DNA of 64,000 nucleotides from UBA1664 sp964531715 (GTDB lineage: Bacteria; Pseudomonadota; Alphaproteobacteria; Micavibrionales; UBA1664), in contig CAZHEE010000001.1 of assembly GCA_964531715.1 (NCBI GenBank), forward strand, positions 124,001-188,000, given 5' to 3'. The notes under the pieces are model-generated. The model had not been told where the DNA came from and ran no database searches. It saw only the letters and a program-made list of their open reading frames with translations. Shown piece by piece: positions 33,138 to 42,005 of this stretch. Positions within the stretch are counted from its first letter, which is position 1; the number at the start of each line of letters is the position of its first letter. Both the position numbers and the translations under genes were made by a program.

Positions 33138-34499
33138 ATGCGTAATATTCTTTTCGGTATTTTCCTGCTTTCAATCACATTTGCCTCACTTGCAATAGCG
33201 CAGGATCAACGCACGGCCGGCGTTGAGAAGGAAGAAGACCCTTATCAATATCTCAAATTATTCGGCGATGTGTTTGAGCGTGTAAAGGTTCTCTACGTTG
33301 ATGATTTGACGGATAAGGAACTTATTGAACATGCAATTAACGGCATGTTAACAGGGCTTGACCCGCATTCGGCTTACCTGAATGATGATGGCTATGATAA
33401 TATGAAGGTTCAAACGCGCGGCAGTTTTGGCGGGCTTGGCATAGAGGTCACAATGGAAAACGGCTTTGTCAAAGTTGTCTCCCCCATTGATGATACGCCT
33501 GCCGCAAAGGCAGGGGTGGAGCCGGGTGATTTAGTCGTAGCCCTTGATGGCAAGCCTGTTTTAGGGCTGTCCTTAAGCGAAGCCGTTGACAAAATGCGTG
33601 GTAAGGTCGGCACTACAATTGAGCTCACTATCCGCCGCGAGAATGTGGCTGAGCCACTCAAAATAAAAATCAAACGAGATATAATTAAAATTCAGTCTGT
33701 CCGCCATCGTATTGAGGGCGATATCGGCTACATCCGAATTACAACATTTAATCAGCAAACAACCCCGGGGGTTGAGGATGCGATTGCCGAAATCAAGGAA
33801 GAGCTTGGTAATGATTTGCTCGGCTTTGTTATCGACTTACGCAATAACCCGGGTGGGCTTTTGACCGAGGCGATCACTGTGTCGGACGCTTTCCTTGAGC
33901 AAGGAGAAATTGTTTCAACCCGCGGGCGGCAGGATATTGACACAAAGCGCGATATGGCAACCGATGGCGACTTGACCGAAGGCTTGCCGCTCGTTGTGTT
34001 GATTAACGGTGGTTCAGCATCGGCAGCAGAGATTGTCTCAGGCGCGTTACAAGACCATCGCCGCGCGGTTGTTATGGGCACACCTTCCTTTGGGAAAGGC
34101 TCTGTTCAAACGATTATTCCCCTGCCGAAAGATGGGGCAATGCGCCTAACCACGGCGCGTTATTATACGCCGTCCGGTCGCTCGATTCAGGCAAAGGGCA
34201 TTGTTCCTGACATCATCGTTGAGCCCGCCCGTTTAGAGGCTCTTGAAGGTGGGGCAAATATCAAGGAATCGGACCTTGAAGGCGCGTTACAAAACGGAAC
34301 GCCGAGTCTTTACTCCGAAGAAGATGATACGGAAAAAGATGAGAATATGCCTGAGTTAAGTGAGGAAGCGCAGGATGATTATCAGCTTCTCCGCGCAATT
34401 GATTTGCTTCGTGGTGTTGCGCTTTATAATAATCAGCAGCCGGTGACAGTCGGTTCCGCCATTGATAATGAAGACGGCGATGAAGAAAGAAAAAATTAA
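33138..34499 (+). CDS. ctpA: C-terminal processing peptidase CtpA (S41)
   Basis: This periplasmic tail-specific serine protease has a signal peptide (cleavage near AIAQ), a PDZ domain at about 95-170 (GFVKVVSPIDDTPAAKAGVE), and the S41 core. The catalytic Ser lies in GGSASAAEIVSGALQDH and the Lys in GTPSFGKGSVQT. At 453 aa it is the short CtpA form with an acidic C-terminal tail. It follows envC by 6 bp and overlaps the yibQ-like gene. Confidence 0.95.
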   Translation: MRNILFGIFLLSITFASLAIAQDQRTAGVEKEEDPYQYLKLFGDVFERVKVLYVDDLTDKELIEHAINGMLTGLDPHSAYLNDDGYDNMKVQTRGSFGGLGIEVTMENGFVKVVSPIDDTPAAKAGVEPGDLVVALDGKPVLGLSLSEAVDKMRGKVGTTIELTIRRENVAEPLKIKIKRDIIKIQSVRHRIEGDIGYIRITTFNQQTTPGVEDAIAEIKEELGNDLLGFVIDLRNNPGGLLTEAITVSDAFLEQGEIVSTRGRQDIDTKRDMATDGDLTEGLPLVVLINGGSASAAEIVSGALQDHRRAVVMGTPSFGKGSVQTIIPLPKDGAMRLTTARYYTPSGRSIQAKGIVPDIIVEPARLEALEGGANIKESDLEGALQNGTPSLYSEEDDTEKDENMPELSEEAQDDYQLLRAIDLLRGVALYNNQQPVTVGSAIDNEDGDEERKN

Positions 34500-35445
34500 A
34501 TTTCTTGTTGCCTCTCTCCTTTTAAAGCAAATTGCTGTCGGGCTGTTGCTTGGGTTTGTTTTGATTGGTTTACTGTCAATTTTTATTCCGGATAACAAGA
34601 CCGCTTCCCTTGAAATGTTTTCCCTTGATGAAGAGATCATTGCAATTCCATCACTGAAACAAAATGAGCGTGAACAAGCAGAGATAGGGACAGACAGTCA
34701 GGCCAGCCTTTATCCGTTTTTTTCCGATTTTCGTATGAGGCTTAATCGTGAACAAGCCAAGGCGATTGAGGATGGGAAGCCAACCCTTTCAATCATTATC
34801 CCGAATGTGGGTTTGCGTGAAAAGCTCAACAATGAAATTATTAATAAATTGCCCGACGCCGTTACGCTTGGCCTCTCCCCCTATCTCAGAAACCATAATA
34901 AAGTCGCAAGCATGTTTCATGATTATGGATTTGAGACATGGCTAACGCTCGCTGCCATGACAGATAGGCTGAACCATGACCACGGTAAAAATGCGCTTAA
35001 TCCGACACTCGATTTTAAAGGAAATATTGCACTGTTATCCGCGCAAATGGATGATAAGGACAAATTAACAGGTGTCATTTTGCCTGAAGGCTCTCTAATC
35101 ATACAAAACCCTGATTTATGGGGTGAGCTGGTTTACGACCTCCACGCCCAAGGCTATGGCGTTTTTGATAATACACAGCGGATTATCAAACCCGCCCTGT
35201 TTTTCCATGATGAGAAAAAAGCACCCTATATCAAGGGGGATATAACACTAGAGACGAACTTGACCGCCGATGAAATGAAACAGGCTCTTGCCAATATTCG
35301 TAAATCGGTGATGGAAGAACGGCAAATCATTGCCACGATCGCATTAAATACAGTAACATCCGTACAAATATTATCGCAGTGGATTGAGACTTTGGCCCAA
35401 GATGGTATTATGCTTGTTCCTTTGTCGGCTCAGGCAAAATTGTAA
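34480..35445 (+). CDS. Divergent polysaccharide deacetylase (YibQ family)
   Basis: The 321-aa protein has an N-terminal membrane anchor (IAVGLLLGFVLIGLLSIFI) and a divergent polysaccharide deacetylase domain from about residue 95 (LSIIIPNVGLREKLNNEIIN, HDYGFETWLTLAAMTDRLNHD). Metal-binding residues of active deacetylases are poorly kept, as usual for YibQ. The gene order envC-ctpA-yibQ-rppH is conserved. I chose the ATG at 34480, inside the ctpA 3' end; 34468 is possible. Function unknown, probably in envelope maintenance. Confidence 0.85.
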   Translation: MKKEKIKFLVASLLLKQIAVGLLLGFVLIGLLSIFIPDNKTASLEMFSLDEEIIAIPSLKQNEREQAEIGTDSQASLYPFFSDFRMRLNREQAKAIEDGKPTLSIIIPNVGLREKLNNEIINKLPDAVTLGLSPYLRNHNKVASMFHDYGFETWLTLAAMTDRLNHDHGKNALNPTLDFKGNIALLSAQMDDKDKLTGVILPEGSLIIQNPDLWGELVYDLHAQGYGVFDNTQRIIKPALFFHDEKKAPYIKGDITLETNLTADEMKQALANIRKSVMEERQIIATIALNTVTSVQILSQWIETLAQDGIMLVPLSAQAKL

Positions 35446-35461
35446 AATAAGAAAAAGTGTA

Positions 35462-35941
35462 ATGATGAAAAGTGATTTTTTAAAGCTCCCCTATCGCCCT
35501 TGTGTCGGCATTTTCCTTATAAATGATGATAAGAAAATATTTGTTGGTGAGCGTCTGGATAATCCTGGGTCATGGCAAATGCCGCAAGGCGGCGTGAATG
35601 AAGGCGAAAGCTTTGAAGAGGCCGCTTTCCGTGAAATGCGTGAGGAAGTCGGCACAGATAAGGCCGAACTGATTCGTATATCTGACACGGTTTATACTTA
35701 TGACCTGCCCCATCACTTGCTCGGCAAATTATGGCAGGGCAAATATAAGGGGCAGGAACAACGCTGGGTCGCGCTTCGCTTTACGGGCGAGGATCGTGAA
35801 ATTACGTTATATGATGGTGTACATCCTGAATTTATGAATTATCGCTGGTCACCTCTGTCAGAAGTTTGCGATTACATCGTGCCATTCAAACGTGAAACAT
35901 ACGAGCAAGTCCTCGAAGAATTTAGCGATTTGGTGCGTTAG
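35462..35941 (+). CDS. rppH: RNA pyrophosphohydrolase
   Basis: RppH removes pyrophosphate from mRNA 5' ends and starts decay. The Nudix box GGVNEGESFEEAAFREMREE continues with VGT, and MPQGG precedes it. At 159 aa it has the RppH length, with WRFVAL-like RWVALRFTGED. The ATG at 35462 is directly followed by another ATG; upstream frame is yibQ in another phase. Confidence 0.94.
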   Translation: MMKSDFLKLPYRPCVGIFLINDDKKIFVGERLDNPGSWQMPQGGVNEGESFEEAAFREMREEVGTDKAELIRISDTVYTYDLPHHLLGKLWQGKYKGQEQRWVALRFTGEDREITLYDGVHPEFMNYRWSPLSEVCDYIVPFKRETYEQVLEEFSDLVR

Positions 35942-35943
35942 GT

Positions 35944-36015
35944 ATATAAGGGATGTTTGGATGAGAGGATGAAACGATACTCAGTTCCAATCAAACTCTC
36001 CTCACATTATCCTAT
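35944..36015. repeat. Loose quasi-palindromic repeat (family G)
   Basis: GGGATGTTTGGATGAGAGGA followed by TGAAACGATA is answered by CTCACATTATCCTATCATTA. It lies in the 85-bp gap between the convergent rppH and tolB, and may serve as a bidirectional terminator. Confidence 0.35.
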
Positions 36016-36026
36016 CATTATAAAGT

Positions 36027-37361
36027 CTAATTCATTCCGCTCCAGCTAGGGTCGGAGGCATCACCCGGTGTCGGTATCATCCGCTCGTTAAATCCTGTCA
36101 CATCAATAATATGAGATTTAACATCCCGTGCATTGCCGCGGGCCACTTCTTTAAAATAGACAAGATAACGACCATTTGGTGCCCAGCTTGGCCCCTCAAC
36201 ATGACGCGCGGTTGAGATTAAACGTTCGCCAGAACCATCCGGTTTAACCAAACCGATGTAAAATTGCCCGCCAACCATTTTGGTAAATGCAATATAATCA
36301 CCGCGCGGTGACCAGACGGGGGACGCGTAACGCCCTTTTTCAAAAGTAATACGTTGCGGTGATGAACCATCCGCATTCATGACATAAAGTTGCTGGCTGC
36401 CGCTCCTGTCACTTTCAAAAACGATACGCCGACCATCCGGTGACATACTGGGTGAAGTGTCAATATCCCGCGTATCGGTCAGTTGTGACACTTGCCCGTT
36501 ACGGATGTTTAAGTGATAAATATTGGTCGCACCGTTGCGAGACAGTGACATCAGCACATGATTCCCGTCAGGCGTGAAGCGCGGCGAGAATGTCATGTTC
36601 GGAAAATCACCCAGCACGCGCTGCGACCCTGTATCGATATTATAGAGGTAAACACGTGGCTTATTATTCGCATATGACATATACACAATCTCATTACGTG
36701 TTGGTGAAAAACGCGGTGTAAGTACAAGGAAACTGCCATCCGTTAAAAAGCGGTGATTCGCGCCATCTTGATCCATAATCGCCAGCCGCTTCACACGGTT
36801 TTTCATGCCACCACTCTCGGCAATATAAACAATCCGTGTATCAAAATAGCCTTTCTCCCCTGTCAAACGCTCGAAGATTGCATCGGATATAATATGCGAA
36901 ATACGCCGCCAGTTATCGGCCTGCGTTGTATAGGCCATGCCATCAATTTGAGTGCTTGTTGTCACATCAAACAGGCGATATTCGACGCGATATTGACCAT
37001 CTGCCTGCATCTGAACCGAGCCGGACACAAGAGCCTGAACCCCGAGCGGTTGCCACTCTGCAAATCTTGGCCCTTGCATCGCAATGGATTGCGGGGATTG
37101 AATGAAAGCATTCGGTAAAGTCGGCCTGAATAGACCAGATGATTGCAGATTATTGCGAATAACCGTTGCCATCTGAACACCTGTATTATCGCTCGCGTTA
37201 AAGTCAGTGACGGCAATCGGCATGGGCTCAACACGGCCTTGCGTGATATTCACTTGCAACTGCGCTTGCGCAGTCAGCGGCATGAGGAAGGCGAGCATCA
37301 GAAAAACTATAAATATCCCCGATTTAATCGGGGATCCAGTGCTACTAAGCGCAAATTTCAT
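36027..37361 (-). CDS. tolB: Tol-Pal system beta-propeller protein TolB, start taken over by mobile element
   Basis: TolB is the periplasmic propeller of the Tol-Pal envelope complex. The 444-aa protein has a signal peptide ending LTAQAQ, an N-terminal domain, and a propeller with repeats such as FSPTRNEIVYMSY, MSPDGRRIVFESDRSG and WSPRGDYIAFT. The ATG at 37361 has a good ribosome binding site (GGAAGGAT). Both this site and the first residues, MKFALSSTGSPIKSGIF, lie in GIY-YIG mini-element 2, which overlaps the gene start by about 47 bp. pal does not follow it. Confidence 0.95.
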   Translation of the reverse strand: MKFALSSTGSPIKSGIFIVFLMLAFLMPLTAQAQLQVNITQGRVEPMPIAVTDFNASDNTGVQMATVIRNNLQSSGLFRPTLPNAFIQSPQSIAMQGPRFAEWQPLGVQALVSGSVQMQADGQYRVEYRLFDVTTSTQIDGMAYTTQADNWRRISHIISDAIFERLTGEKGYFDTRIVYIAESGGMKNRVKRLAIMDQDGANHRFLTDGSFLVLTPRFSPTRNEIVYMSYANNKPRVYLYNIDTGSQRVLGDFPNMTFSPRFTPDGNHVLMSLSRNGATNIYHLNIRNGQVSQLTDTRDIDTSPSMSPDGRRIVFESDRSGSQQLYVMNADGSSPQRITFEKGRYASPVWSPRGDYIAFTKMVGGQFYIGLVKPDGSGERLISTARHVEGPSWAPNGRYLVYFKEVARGNARDVKSHIIDVTGFNERMIPTPGDASDPSWSGMN

Positions 37362-37666
37362 TATATAAATCCTTCCACTGAGGGTTATTCTTTTCAATTA
37401 ATTCCAGCTTACGCGTTCTATTCCATCGTTTGAAACGTCTTTCGCGGTGTCTAGCCTCGGTTAAATCATTATAGCTTTCAAAATAAACAAGATTTTTAAC
37501 ATTATGCTTTTTTGTAAAGCCATCCGCCAGCTCATTCTTATGTTCATAAACTCTTTTCGGCAAATTTATCGTCATTCCAGTATAAAATGTTCCGTTTCTT
37601 TGGCTTGCAAGTAAATAAACATAGTAAGTCATTTTGCTGCTCTGGTTCCCCGAGCACGTCGGGGAA
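37315..37666 (-). mobile_element. GIY-YIG mini-element 2 at the tolA-tolB junction
   Basis: A 10-bp-stem hairpin ATCCCCGATTTAATCGGGGA (37315-37335) and an 8-bp-stem hairpin TTCCCCGAGCACGTCGGGGA (37646-37666) flank one GIY-YIG gene. The total of about 352 bp matches mini-element 1 (361 bp). The palindromes belong to the CCCCG family, different from element 1. The outer end lies inside the tolB coding sequence; the other end stops 8 bp before the tolA stop codon. No clear target duplication is seen. Confidence 0.7.
37345..37632 (-). CDS. Small GIY-YIG nuclease, gene of mini-element 2
   Basis: This 95-aa single-domain GIY-YIG protein starts MTYYVYLLASQRNGTFYTGM and shows LPKRVYEHK and EARHRERRFKRWNR, matching the catalytic Tyr, Arg and Glu positions. 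It is clearly related to the protein at 10776-11072 (shared FTKK, KNLVYFE, LIEKxN, W-DLY--IC). Its last 17 bp overlap the tolB start. A role in moving its element is inference from position. Confidence 0.85.
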   Translation of the reverse strand: MTYYVYLLASQRNGTFYTGMTINLPKRVYEHKNELADGFTKKHNVKNLVYFESYNDLTEARHRERRFKRWNRTRKLELIEKNNPQWKDLYNEICA

Positions 37667-37673
37667 GTTATGG

Positions 37674-38513
37674 TTAAAACATACGTTGTGGGTCAAAGTT
37701 CAGTGTGATGGCATTCCAACTATCATATTTATTTGGCGGCAGGTCAAGCGGCGTACAATCAGGATGCCTAATCGCGCGAATGGCATTATCCGCCGCGGCG
37801 CGGAAAGTCGGATCACTATTATAACGCGCTAAATCGCTAATTTCTACGTTATTCACAGTGCGGTCACGATTAACCGTAATTGTAAGATTAACAGCAATCG
37901 ATTCGGCCTGGGCAACACCCGGAAGCACGCGCCAACATTGCGATAGCTGCCGCTGAAACGCGCTGAGCTCTCCCGTTGTCACGCGATCCACAACAGGCGA
38001 CTCGGTCAATTGAGGCCCTTCACGTGTTGTATCAACAGGTTGCGTATCCGCCAGGTTTTTAAGGACGGAGGTAAAAGCTTCCTTTGTATCTTCCTCGGCA
38101 ATTTCTTCTTCATTATCGTTAGTTTTTTCCTTAAGTGGTTCAGCTTCCGGCTTGGGTTCTTCCGCTTTTTTTTCGGGCGGTTCAGGTTTTTCGGCAGGTT
38201 TTGAAGGCGTCGGCGGCGGTGGTGGCACTTTCTTAGGCTCTTCTGCGATTGGTTTTGGCTCAGGATCAGGCAATGCCAAGGCTTTTGGTGCCGGTTGAGG
38301 CTTATCCTCGGCAGGCGGTTGCGGCGGTGGCATGTCCTCAACAGGTTTCGGTTTATCTATAGATGGCGCGTCATCTTCTGAAATAAAGGCAATCTCAATC
38401 GGCGTTTCCTCCATCTCAGGCGGTTTACCCTTGAAAATGAACCCAATCGATACGATTAAAATCACGAAAGCATGAAATAAAAGTGATTTAAAGAGGGCAG
38501 ATTGAGTCTTCAT
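37674..38513 (-). CDS. tolA: TolA-like energy transducer of the Tol-Pal system
   Basis: The 279-aa protein has one N-terminal membrane segment (SLLFHAFVILIVSIGFIFKG), a Pro/Lys/Glu-rich periplasm-spanning region (about 45-150) and a C-terminal TonB/TolA domain (LSQCWRVLPGVAQAESIAVN, DPTFRAAADNAIRAI). It passes proton-motive-force energy from TolQR to TolB and Pal. Order tolR-tolA-tolB is kept, with a mobile element inserted before tolB. Confidence 0.9.
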   Translation of the reverse strand: MKTQSALFKSLLFHAFVILIVSIGFIFKGKPPEMEETPIEIAFISEDDAPSIDKPKPVEDMPPPQPPAEDKPQPAPKALALPDPEPKPIAEEPKKVPPPPPTPSKPAEKPEPPEKKAEEPKPEAEPLKEKTNDNEEEIAEEDTKEAFTSVLKNLADTQPVDTTREGPQLTESPVVDRVTTGELSAFQRQLSQCWRVLPGVAQAESIAVNLTITVNRDRTVNNVEISDLARYNSDPTFRAAADNAIRAIRHPDCTPLDLPPNKYDSWNAITLNFDPQRMF

Positions 38514-38558
38514 GAAAATTTAAATTAATGACCCTTTATGGTTTTTTATTGGCAATAT

Positions 38559-38981
38559 TCACGAATTTATTGAGATTAGCGCAACCTTTTGAAACCCGCC
38601 CGCATTCATTGCGCCAAGCACGCGCATCACATCACCGTAATTAAGCCCCTTATCGGCACGTAAGAAAATACGACGGTCTTGCTTATCCGCGGTCATTGCG
38701 GTCAAAAGCGGGATGAGATTGACCTCCTCAACCGCCGACTCACCTATAAACAGACCTTCATCCGTCAATGTGACCTCGACAGGTGCATTATCATCTTCAT
38801 TCAAGGATTGCGCCTGACTTTGCGGTAAATCAACGGGCACACCTGCCGTCAATAGCGGTGCAGTGACCATAAATACAATCAGTAGGATGAGCATAACATC
38901 TACAAAAGGCGTTACATTAATTTCGGCAATCGCGCTGTGTCGTCGCCTTCCTTTACCGCCAGTATTTAATTTCGCACCCAT
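38559..38981 (-). CDS. tolR: TolR, ExbD/TolR-family biopolymer transport protein
   Basis: The 140-aa protein has one N-terminal membrane helix carrying the proton-relay aspartate (INVTPFVDVMLILLIVFMVT) and a periplasmic domain ending RVLGAMNAGGFQKVALIS. It works with TolQ, but the gene upstream is olsA, not tolQ; the gap is 9 bp. Because tolA and tolB follow, TolR rather than ExbD is the likely identity. Confidence 0.93.
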   Translation of the reverse strand: MGAKLNTGGKGRRRHSAIAEINVTPFVDVMLILLIVFMVTAPLLTAGVPVDLPQSQAQSLNEDDNAPVEVTLTDEGLFIGESAVEEVNLIPLLTAMTADKQDRRIFLRADKGLNYGDVMRVLGAMNAGGFQKVALISINS

Positions 38982-38990
38982 GATAGTAAT

Positions 38991-39794
38991 CTATGTCGCT
39001 TTCACGATTTTGGCAACACGGTCATAGGCCGCATTGGCAATATCATGACGATGAACGAAATCACTCGTTGTAAGCGGCTCAAGCAAATAAACCTCAACAT
39101 TCGTTCGCTTAATATGCGCCAAAGCCCAAAGATGTGGCACAAGATCCATATCCGCATACCATGCATAAAAATCACGCAAATCTTGCCTCTCTTTTGTAAC
39201 AATCATGCCGTTTGTATGGGTATGTTTAATCGCCACAGGCTGAATGACGGCTTTCGGTAAGCCCTCTTCTTGCGCGGCTTCTTCATTAAAAAAAATGTTA
39301 AGCAAACCTGATTTGAATTGCAAAACGTCCCACCCATCCGTTGATGTGCCTTCGGGAAAGAGGATAATATTATAGCCTTCTGCAACCGCTTGACCGATGG
39401 CCTCTCGCGACTTTGTCAGGGAGGCCTTTTCCCGTACGATAAATATTGTTTTTTGCAATTTTGCAAGGAAACCAAATCCGGGCCAACCTGCCACCTCGCT
39501 TTTCGCCACAAAGCAGCCATCCAAGAAAGACCCTAAAACCACAACATCCAGATAGGATAGATGATTGCAAAGGTAGATAACGGGCAATTTCTGCTGTTCT
39601 GCATCCTGCCCTATCACCTTGACTTTAATGTTAAAGATGAAACAGCAATATTTATGGAACCATAGTGTGATATCCAATCGCCGTGTCAAAATGAACCAGA
39701 CAACATGGATGAGAACGATTAAAATCGTGCCCACAATAAAGGCGAATAATTTTAAAATTGCTAAAATTTTGAGAAATATTTTACTCACGGTCAA
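38991..39794 (-). CDS. olsA: Lyso-ornithine lipid acyltransferase OlsA (PlsC-like)
   Basis: This inner-membrane acyltransferase of the PlsC family has an N-terminal membrane region (ILKLFAFIVGTILIVLIHVV), the catalytic HX4D block NHLSYLD and the FPEGTS substrate block. Alone it could be any 1-acylglycerol-3-phosphate acyltransferase; the olsB gene overlapping it upstream by 14 bp makes the ornithine-lipid O-acyltransferase the best call. Product 267 aa. Confidence 0.83.
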   Translation of the reverse strand: MTVSKIFLKILAILKLFAFIVGTILIVLIHVVWFILTRRLDITLWFHKYCCFIFNIKVKVIGQDAEQQKLPVIYLCNHLSYLDVVVLGSFLDGCFVAKSEVAGWPGFGFLAKLQKTIFIVREKASLTKSREAIGQAVAEGYNIILFPEGTSTDGWDVLQFKSGLLNIFFNEEAAQEEGLPKAVIQPVAIKHTHTNGMIVTKERQDLRDFYAWYADMDLVPHLWALAHIKRTNVEVYLLEPLTTSDFVHRHDIANAAYDRVAKIVKAT

Positions 39795-40596
39795 ATTCTA
39801 CCCCTGTTTTGCGTTCATAATGTTTGAGATAGCTTTCGGTCACGAGCGCAGTTTTCACCACAACACATACGTCCACCGTATCAAAATCATGGTCGATATA
39901 AATGCCCTCACCGATGAACCCGCCAAGCCTGATATAGCCTTTTATAAGCGGGGGCAGATTTTTCAAAACCTGTTTCGGGTCTATCTGCTCCAACGGTAAG
40001 TAATCTGATTCTTCAATAACTTTATCATGCGCTATCGGCCTGAATTTTTCAGGTGCAAGATGGTTATGATGAAGGTAACTCAACTCATTGATGAAATCAT
40101 TGGGGTTTGTCCCGTGAAAACTCGCGCATCCAAACAGGAATTTAACGTGATAATGGCTGGCATATTCCGCAATCCCCTGCCAGAGAAGCTGTAATACGGC
40201 TTTGGTGCGATACTCTTTCAAAACACAAGACCGCCCCATTTCAAGTAAACCGGAATAATTATCAGTCAGCCCGGAAATATCAAATTCATGCGACGTATAA
40301 AAACGCCCGGCCCTTGAGGCGGCCTCATTACGCATCATACGATACGTGCCGACAATGGCCTTATCCCTATCCGCAACTGCGGTATCAATGACAATCAGGT
40401 GATCGGCAAAATCATCAAACTCATCAAAATCGCGTTTTTCGCGCGCCACTTGCGCAGATGCCTTTGCATGAAATTCTTCATAGAAAATATGATAGCGAAG
40501 TTTCTGCGCTTGCTCAATCTCATGAGAGGTTTGCGCCAGCCTGACAAGAATACTTCCAAGCTTAAACCCTTCATTCTCCAGAATAAAATCGCTCAT
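39781..40596 (-). CDS. olsB: Ornithine N-acyltransferase OlsB (GNAT, hemolysin-like)
   Basis: OlsB attaches a 3-hydroxyacyl chain to ornithine, the first step of ornithine lipid synthesis. The 271-aa protein shows the family segments LRYHIFYEEF, DHLIVID, YRMMRNEAASR, LEMGRSCVLKEYR and FGCASFHGTNP. With olsA it forms a complete pathway for these phosphorus-free membrane lipids. The neighbour upstream is an OmpA-like gene in the same direction. Confidence 0.85.
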   Translation of the reverse strand: MSDFILENEGFKLGSILVRLAQTSHEIEQAQKLRYHIFYEEFHAKASAQVAREKRDFDEFDDFADHLIVIDTAVADRDKAIVGTYRMMRNEAASRAGRFYTSHEFDISGLTDNYSGLLEMGRSCVLKEYRTKAVLQLLWQGIAEYASHYHVKFLFGCASFHGTNPNDFINELSYLHHNHLAPEKFRPIAHDKVIEESDYLPLEQIDPKQVLKNLPPLIKGYIRLGGFIGEGIYIDHDFDTVDVCVVVKTALVTESYLKHYERKTGVEFDRE

Positions 40597-40623
40597 CCGC
40601 TTTGATCCTTTTCTTTTAAAGAC

Positions 40624-41892
40624 CTAGCGGATGTAAAGATGAACCTCGTTAAATTGCAAGTCGTCTTGGGTCAGATTGGCAAGCTTAACGCGATTTGTAT
40701 CGACCCCCATCTGCACCATGTTGCGCAGAACTTTTTCGGCATTGCGACGGGCGCGTGTTGATTCGATAGCCAGTTTCGCAGGATTCCCCATACCGGGGGA
40801 AACGGCCACCAACTCAAATTGGGTTTGCGGATATTTCTGCATTGCCTCATTAATCGACATATAAAGAGCCTGACCAAATTCGACATCCGGACGGTCAAAG
40901 CGAATTTTCACCAAAGGGCGGGGCTGTACAGGCCGGTCGCTGACCCGAATATCAGCCATCGGCGCGAGCGCCATCGAAGAATTATTGCGAACCTCATTCA
41001 AGATATCGGTCGAACCGGCAATTGAAAACGGGCGGTTAGACAGGCTTTTCCCATAAAGGTCGCCATTGGCAATCGCAAGACCGAGTGTGCGTAAATTCGC
41101 CTGTTCCGATGCCATATAGGCCGCGGCACGCGTGATGTTATCATTCACATTATTCAATAATCTTTGAATGGCAACAGCCGTATTTGCAAGGGAATCTTCC
41201 AATTGAGCCAGTTGAATATGATCTTCTTCAACAGAGCCTGACAGCCCGTAGGCCGCGCGGGCCTCCTGCTGCAACACATTTACATTTGATGCAAGGCCTG
41301 CAACCTGAACCGCCATTTGGTTAAAATCGGACACATTCCCTGAAAGAATATCAAGCGCATCTTCGGCCAACGCCAACCGTGCCTTCAATCGCGGATTACC
41401 GGGGGTAGTCCCGCTTTGCAGTTGCGTATTGATAGTTGCGACAGCGGCATAGTAATTGGCGGCCAAATCCTGCCCCAACGTCTCAAGCGTTTGAAGCTGA
41501 AGCGCCGATTCGGTGATTTCCTCACGCAATGCCATCATTTGAACCTGAATATCACTGATGCGTGTTGCGGTTAAAGTATCAATCGGGTCAAAATAATCAG
41601 GGTTCAAAACCTTATCCGCCTCAATATTTTGTAGCTGAACAGGCTTAGTATAAATACGGCTGTCAATCTCATCAGGCATGCTGAGCAATGCAACAGGTGA
41701 AATAGGCGTATCCGGAATTTGAGGTTCAAGCTCGATATCAACGCTCGGCGCAGCGATAGATAATGGTTGATTGGTCACAACCAGTGTCGGCATAGTAACC
41801 TCGCCGGCATCCTGAGCTGTCGCTTTTAACCCATGCCCTGAAAGCCCTAGCCCTAACAAACACGTCAATAATAGCTTATATTTAAAATTCAT
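40624..41892 (-). CDS. Secreted OmpA-like hypothetical protein
   Basis: The 422-aa protein has a signal peptide (LLTCLLGLGLSGHGLKATAQ). The middle, about residues 105-270, is rich in helices and probably coiled (IQVQMMALREEITESALQLQ). The C-terminal 95 residues look like an OmpA-type domain (VEFGQALYMSINEAMQKYPQ, ESTRARRNAEKVLRNMVQMG). I do not recognise the full-length family. It leads the run ols-tol and may be an envelope-anchoring protein. Confidence 0.7.
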   Translation of the reverse strand: MNFKYKLLLTCLLGLGLSGHGLKATAQDAGEVTMPTLVVTNQPLSIAAPSVDIELEPQIPDTPISPVALLSMPDEIDSRIYTKPVQLQNIEADKVLNPDYFDPIDTLTATRISDIQVQMMALREEITESALQLQTLETLGQDLAANYYAAVATINTQLQSGTTPGNPRLKARLALAEDALDILSGNVSDFNQMAVQVAGLASNVNVLQQEARAAYGLSGSVEEDHIQLAQLEDSLANTAVAIQRLLNNVNDNITRAAAYMASEQANLRTLGLAIANGDLYGKSLSNRPFSIAGSTDILNEVRNNSSMALAPMADIRVSDRPVQPRPLVKIRFDRPDVEFGQALYMSINEAMQKYPQTQFELVAVSPGMGNPAKLAIESTRARRNAEKVLRNMVQMGVDTNRVKLANLTQDDLQFNEVHLYIR

Positions 41893-42005
41893 TATGTAAT
41901 TCCGATTTCGGTTTTATACTCTATTCTTCATAACACAGTATAATGTAAAGCGCGGACTGAACAAGTCATAATGATAAAGCATATGCAAGCTTTTTGATAT
42001 TCGCG

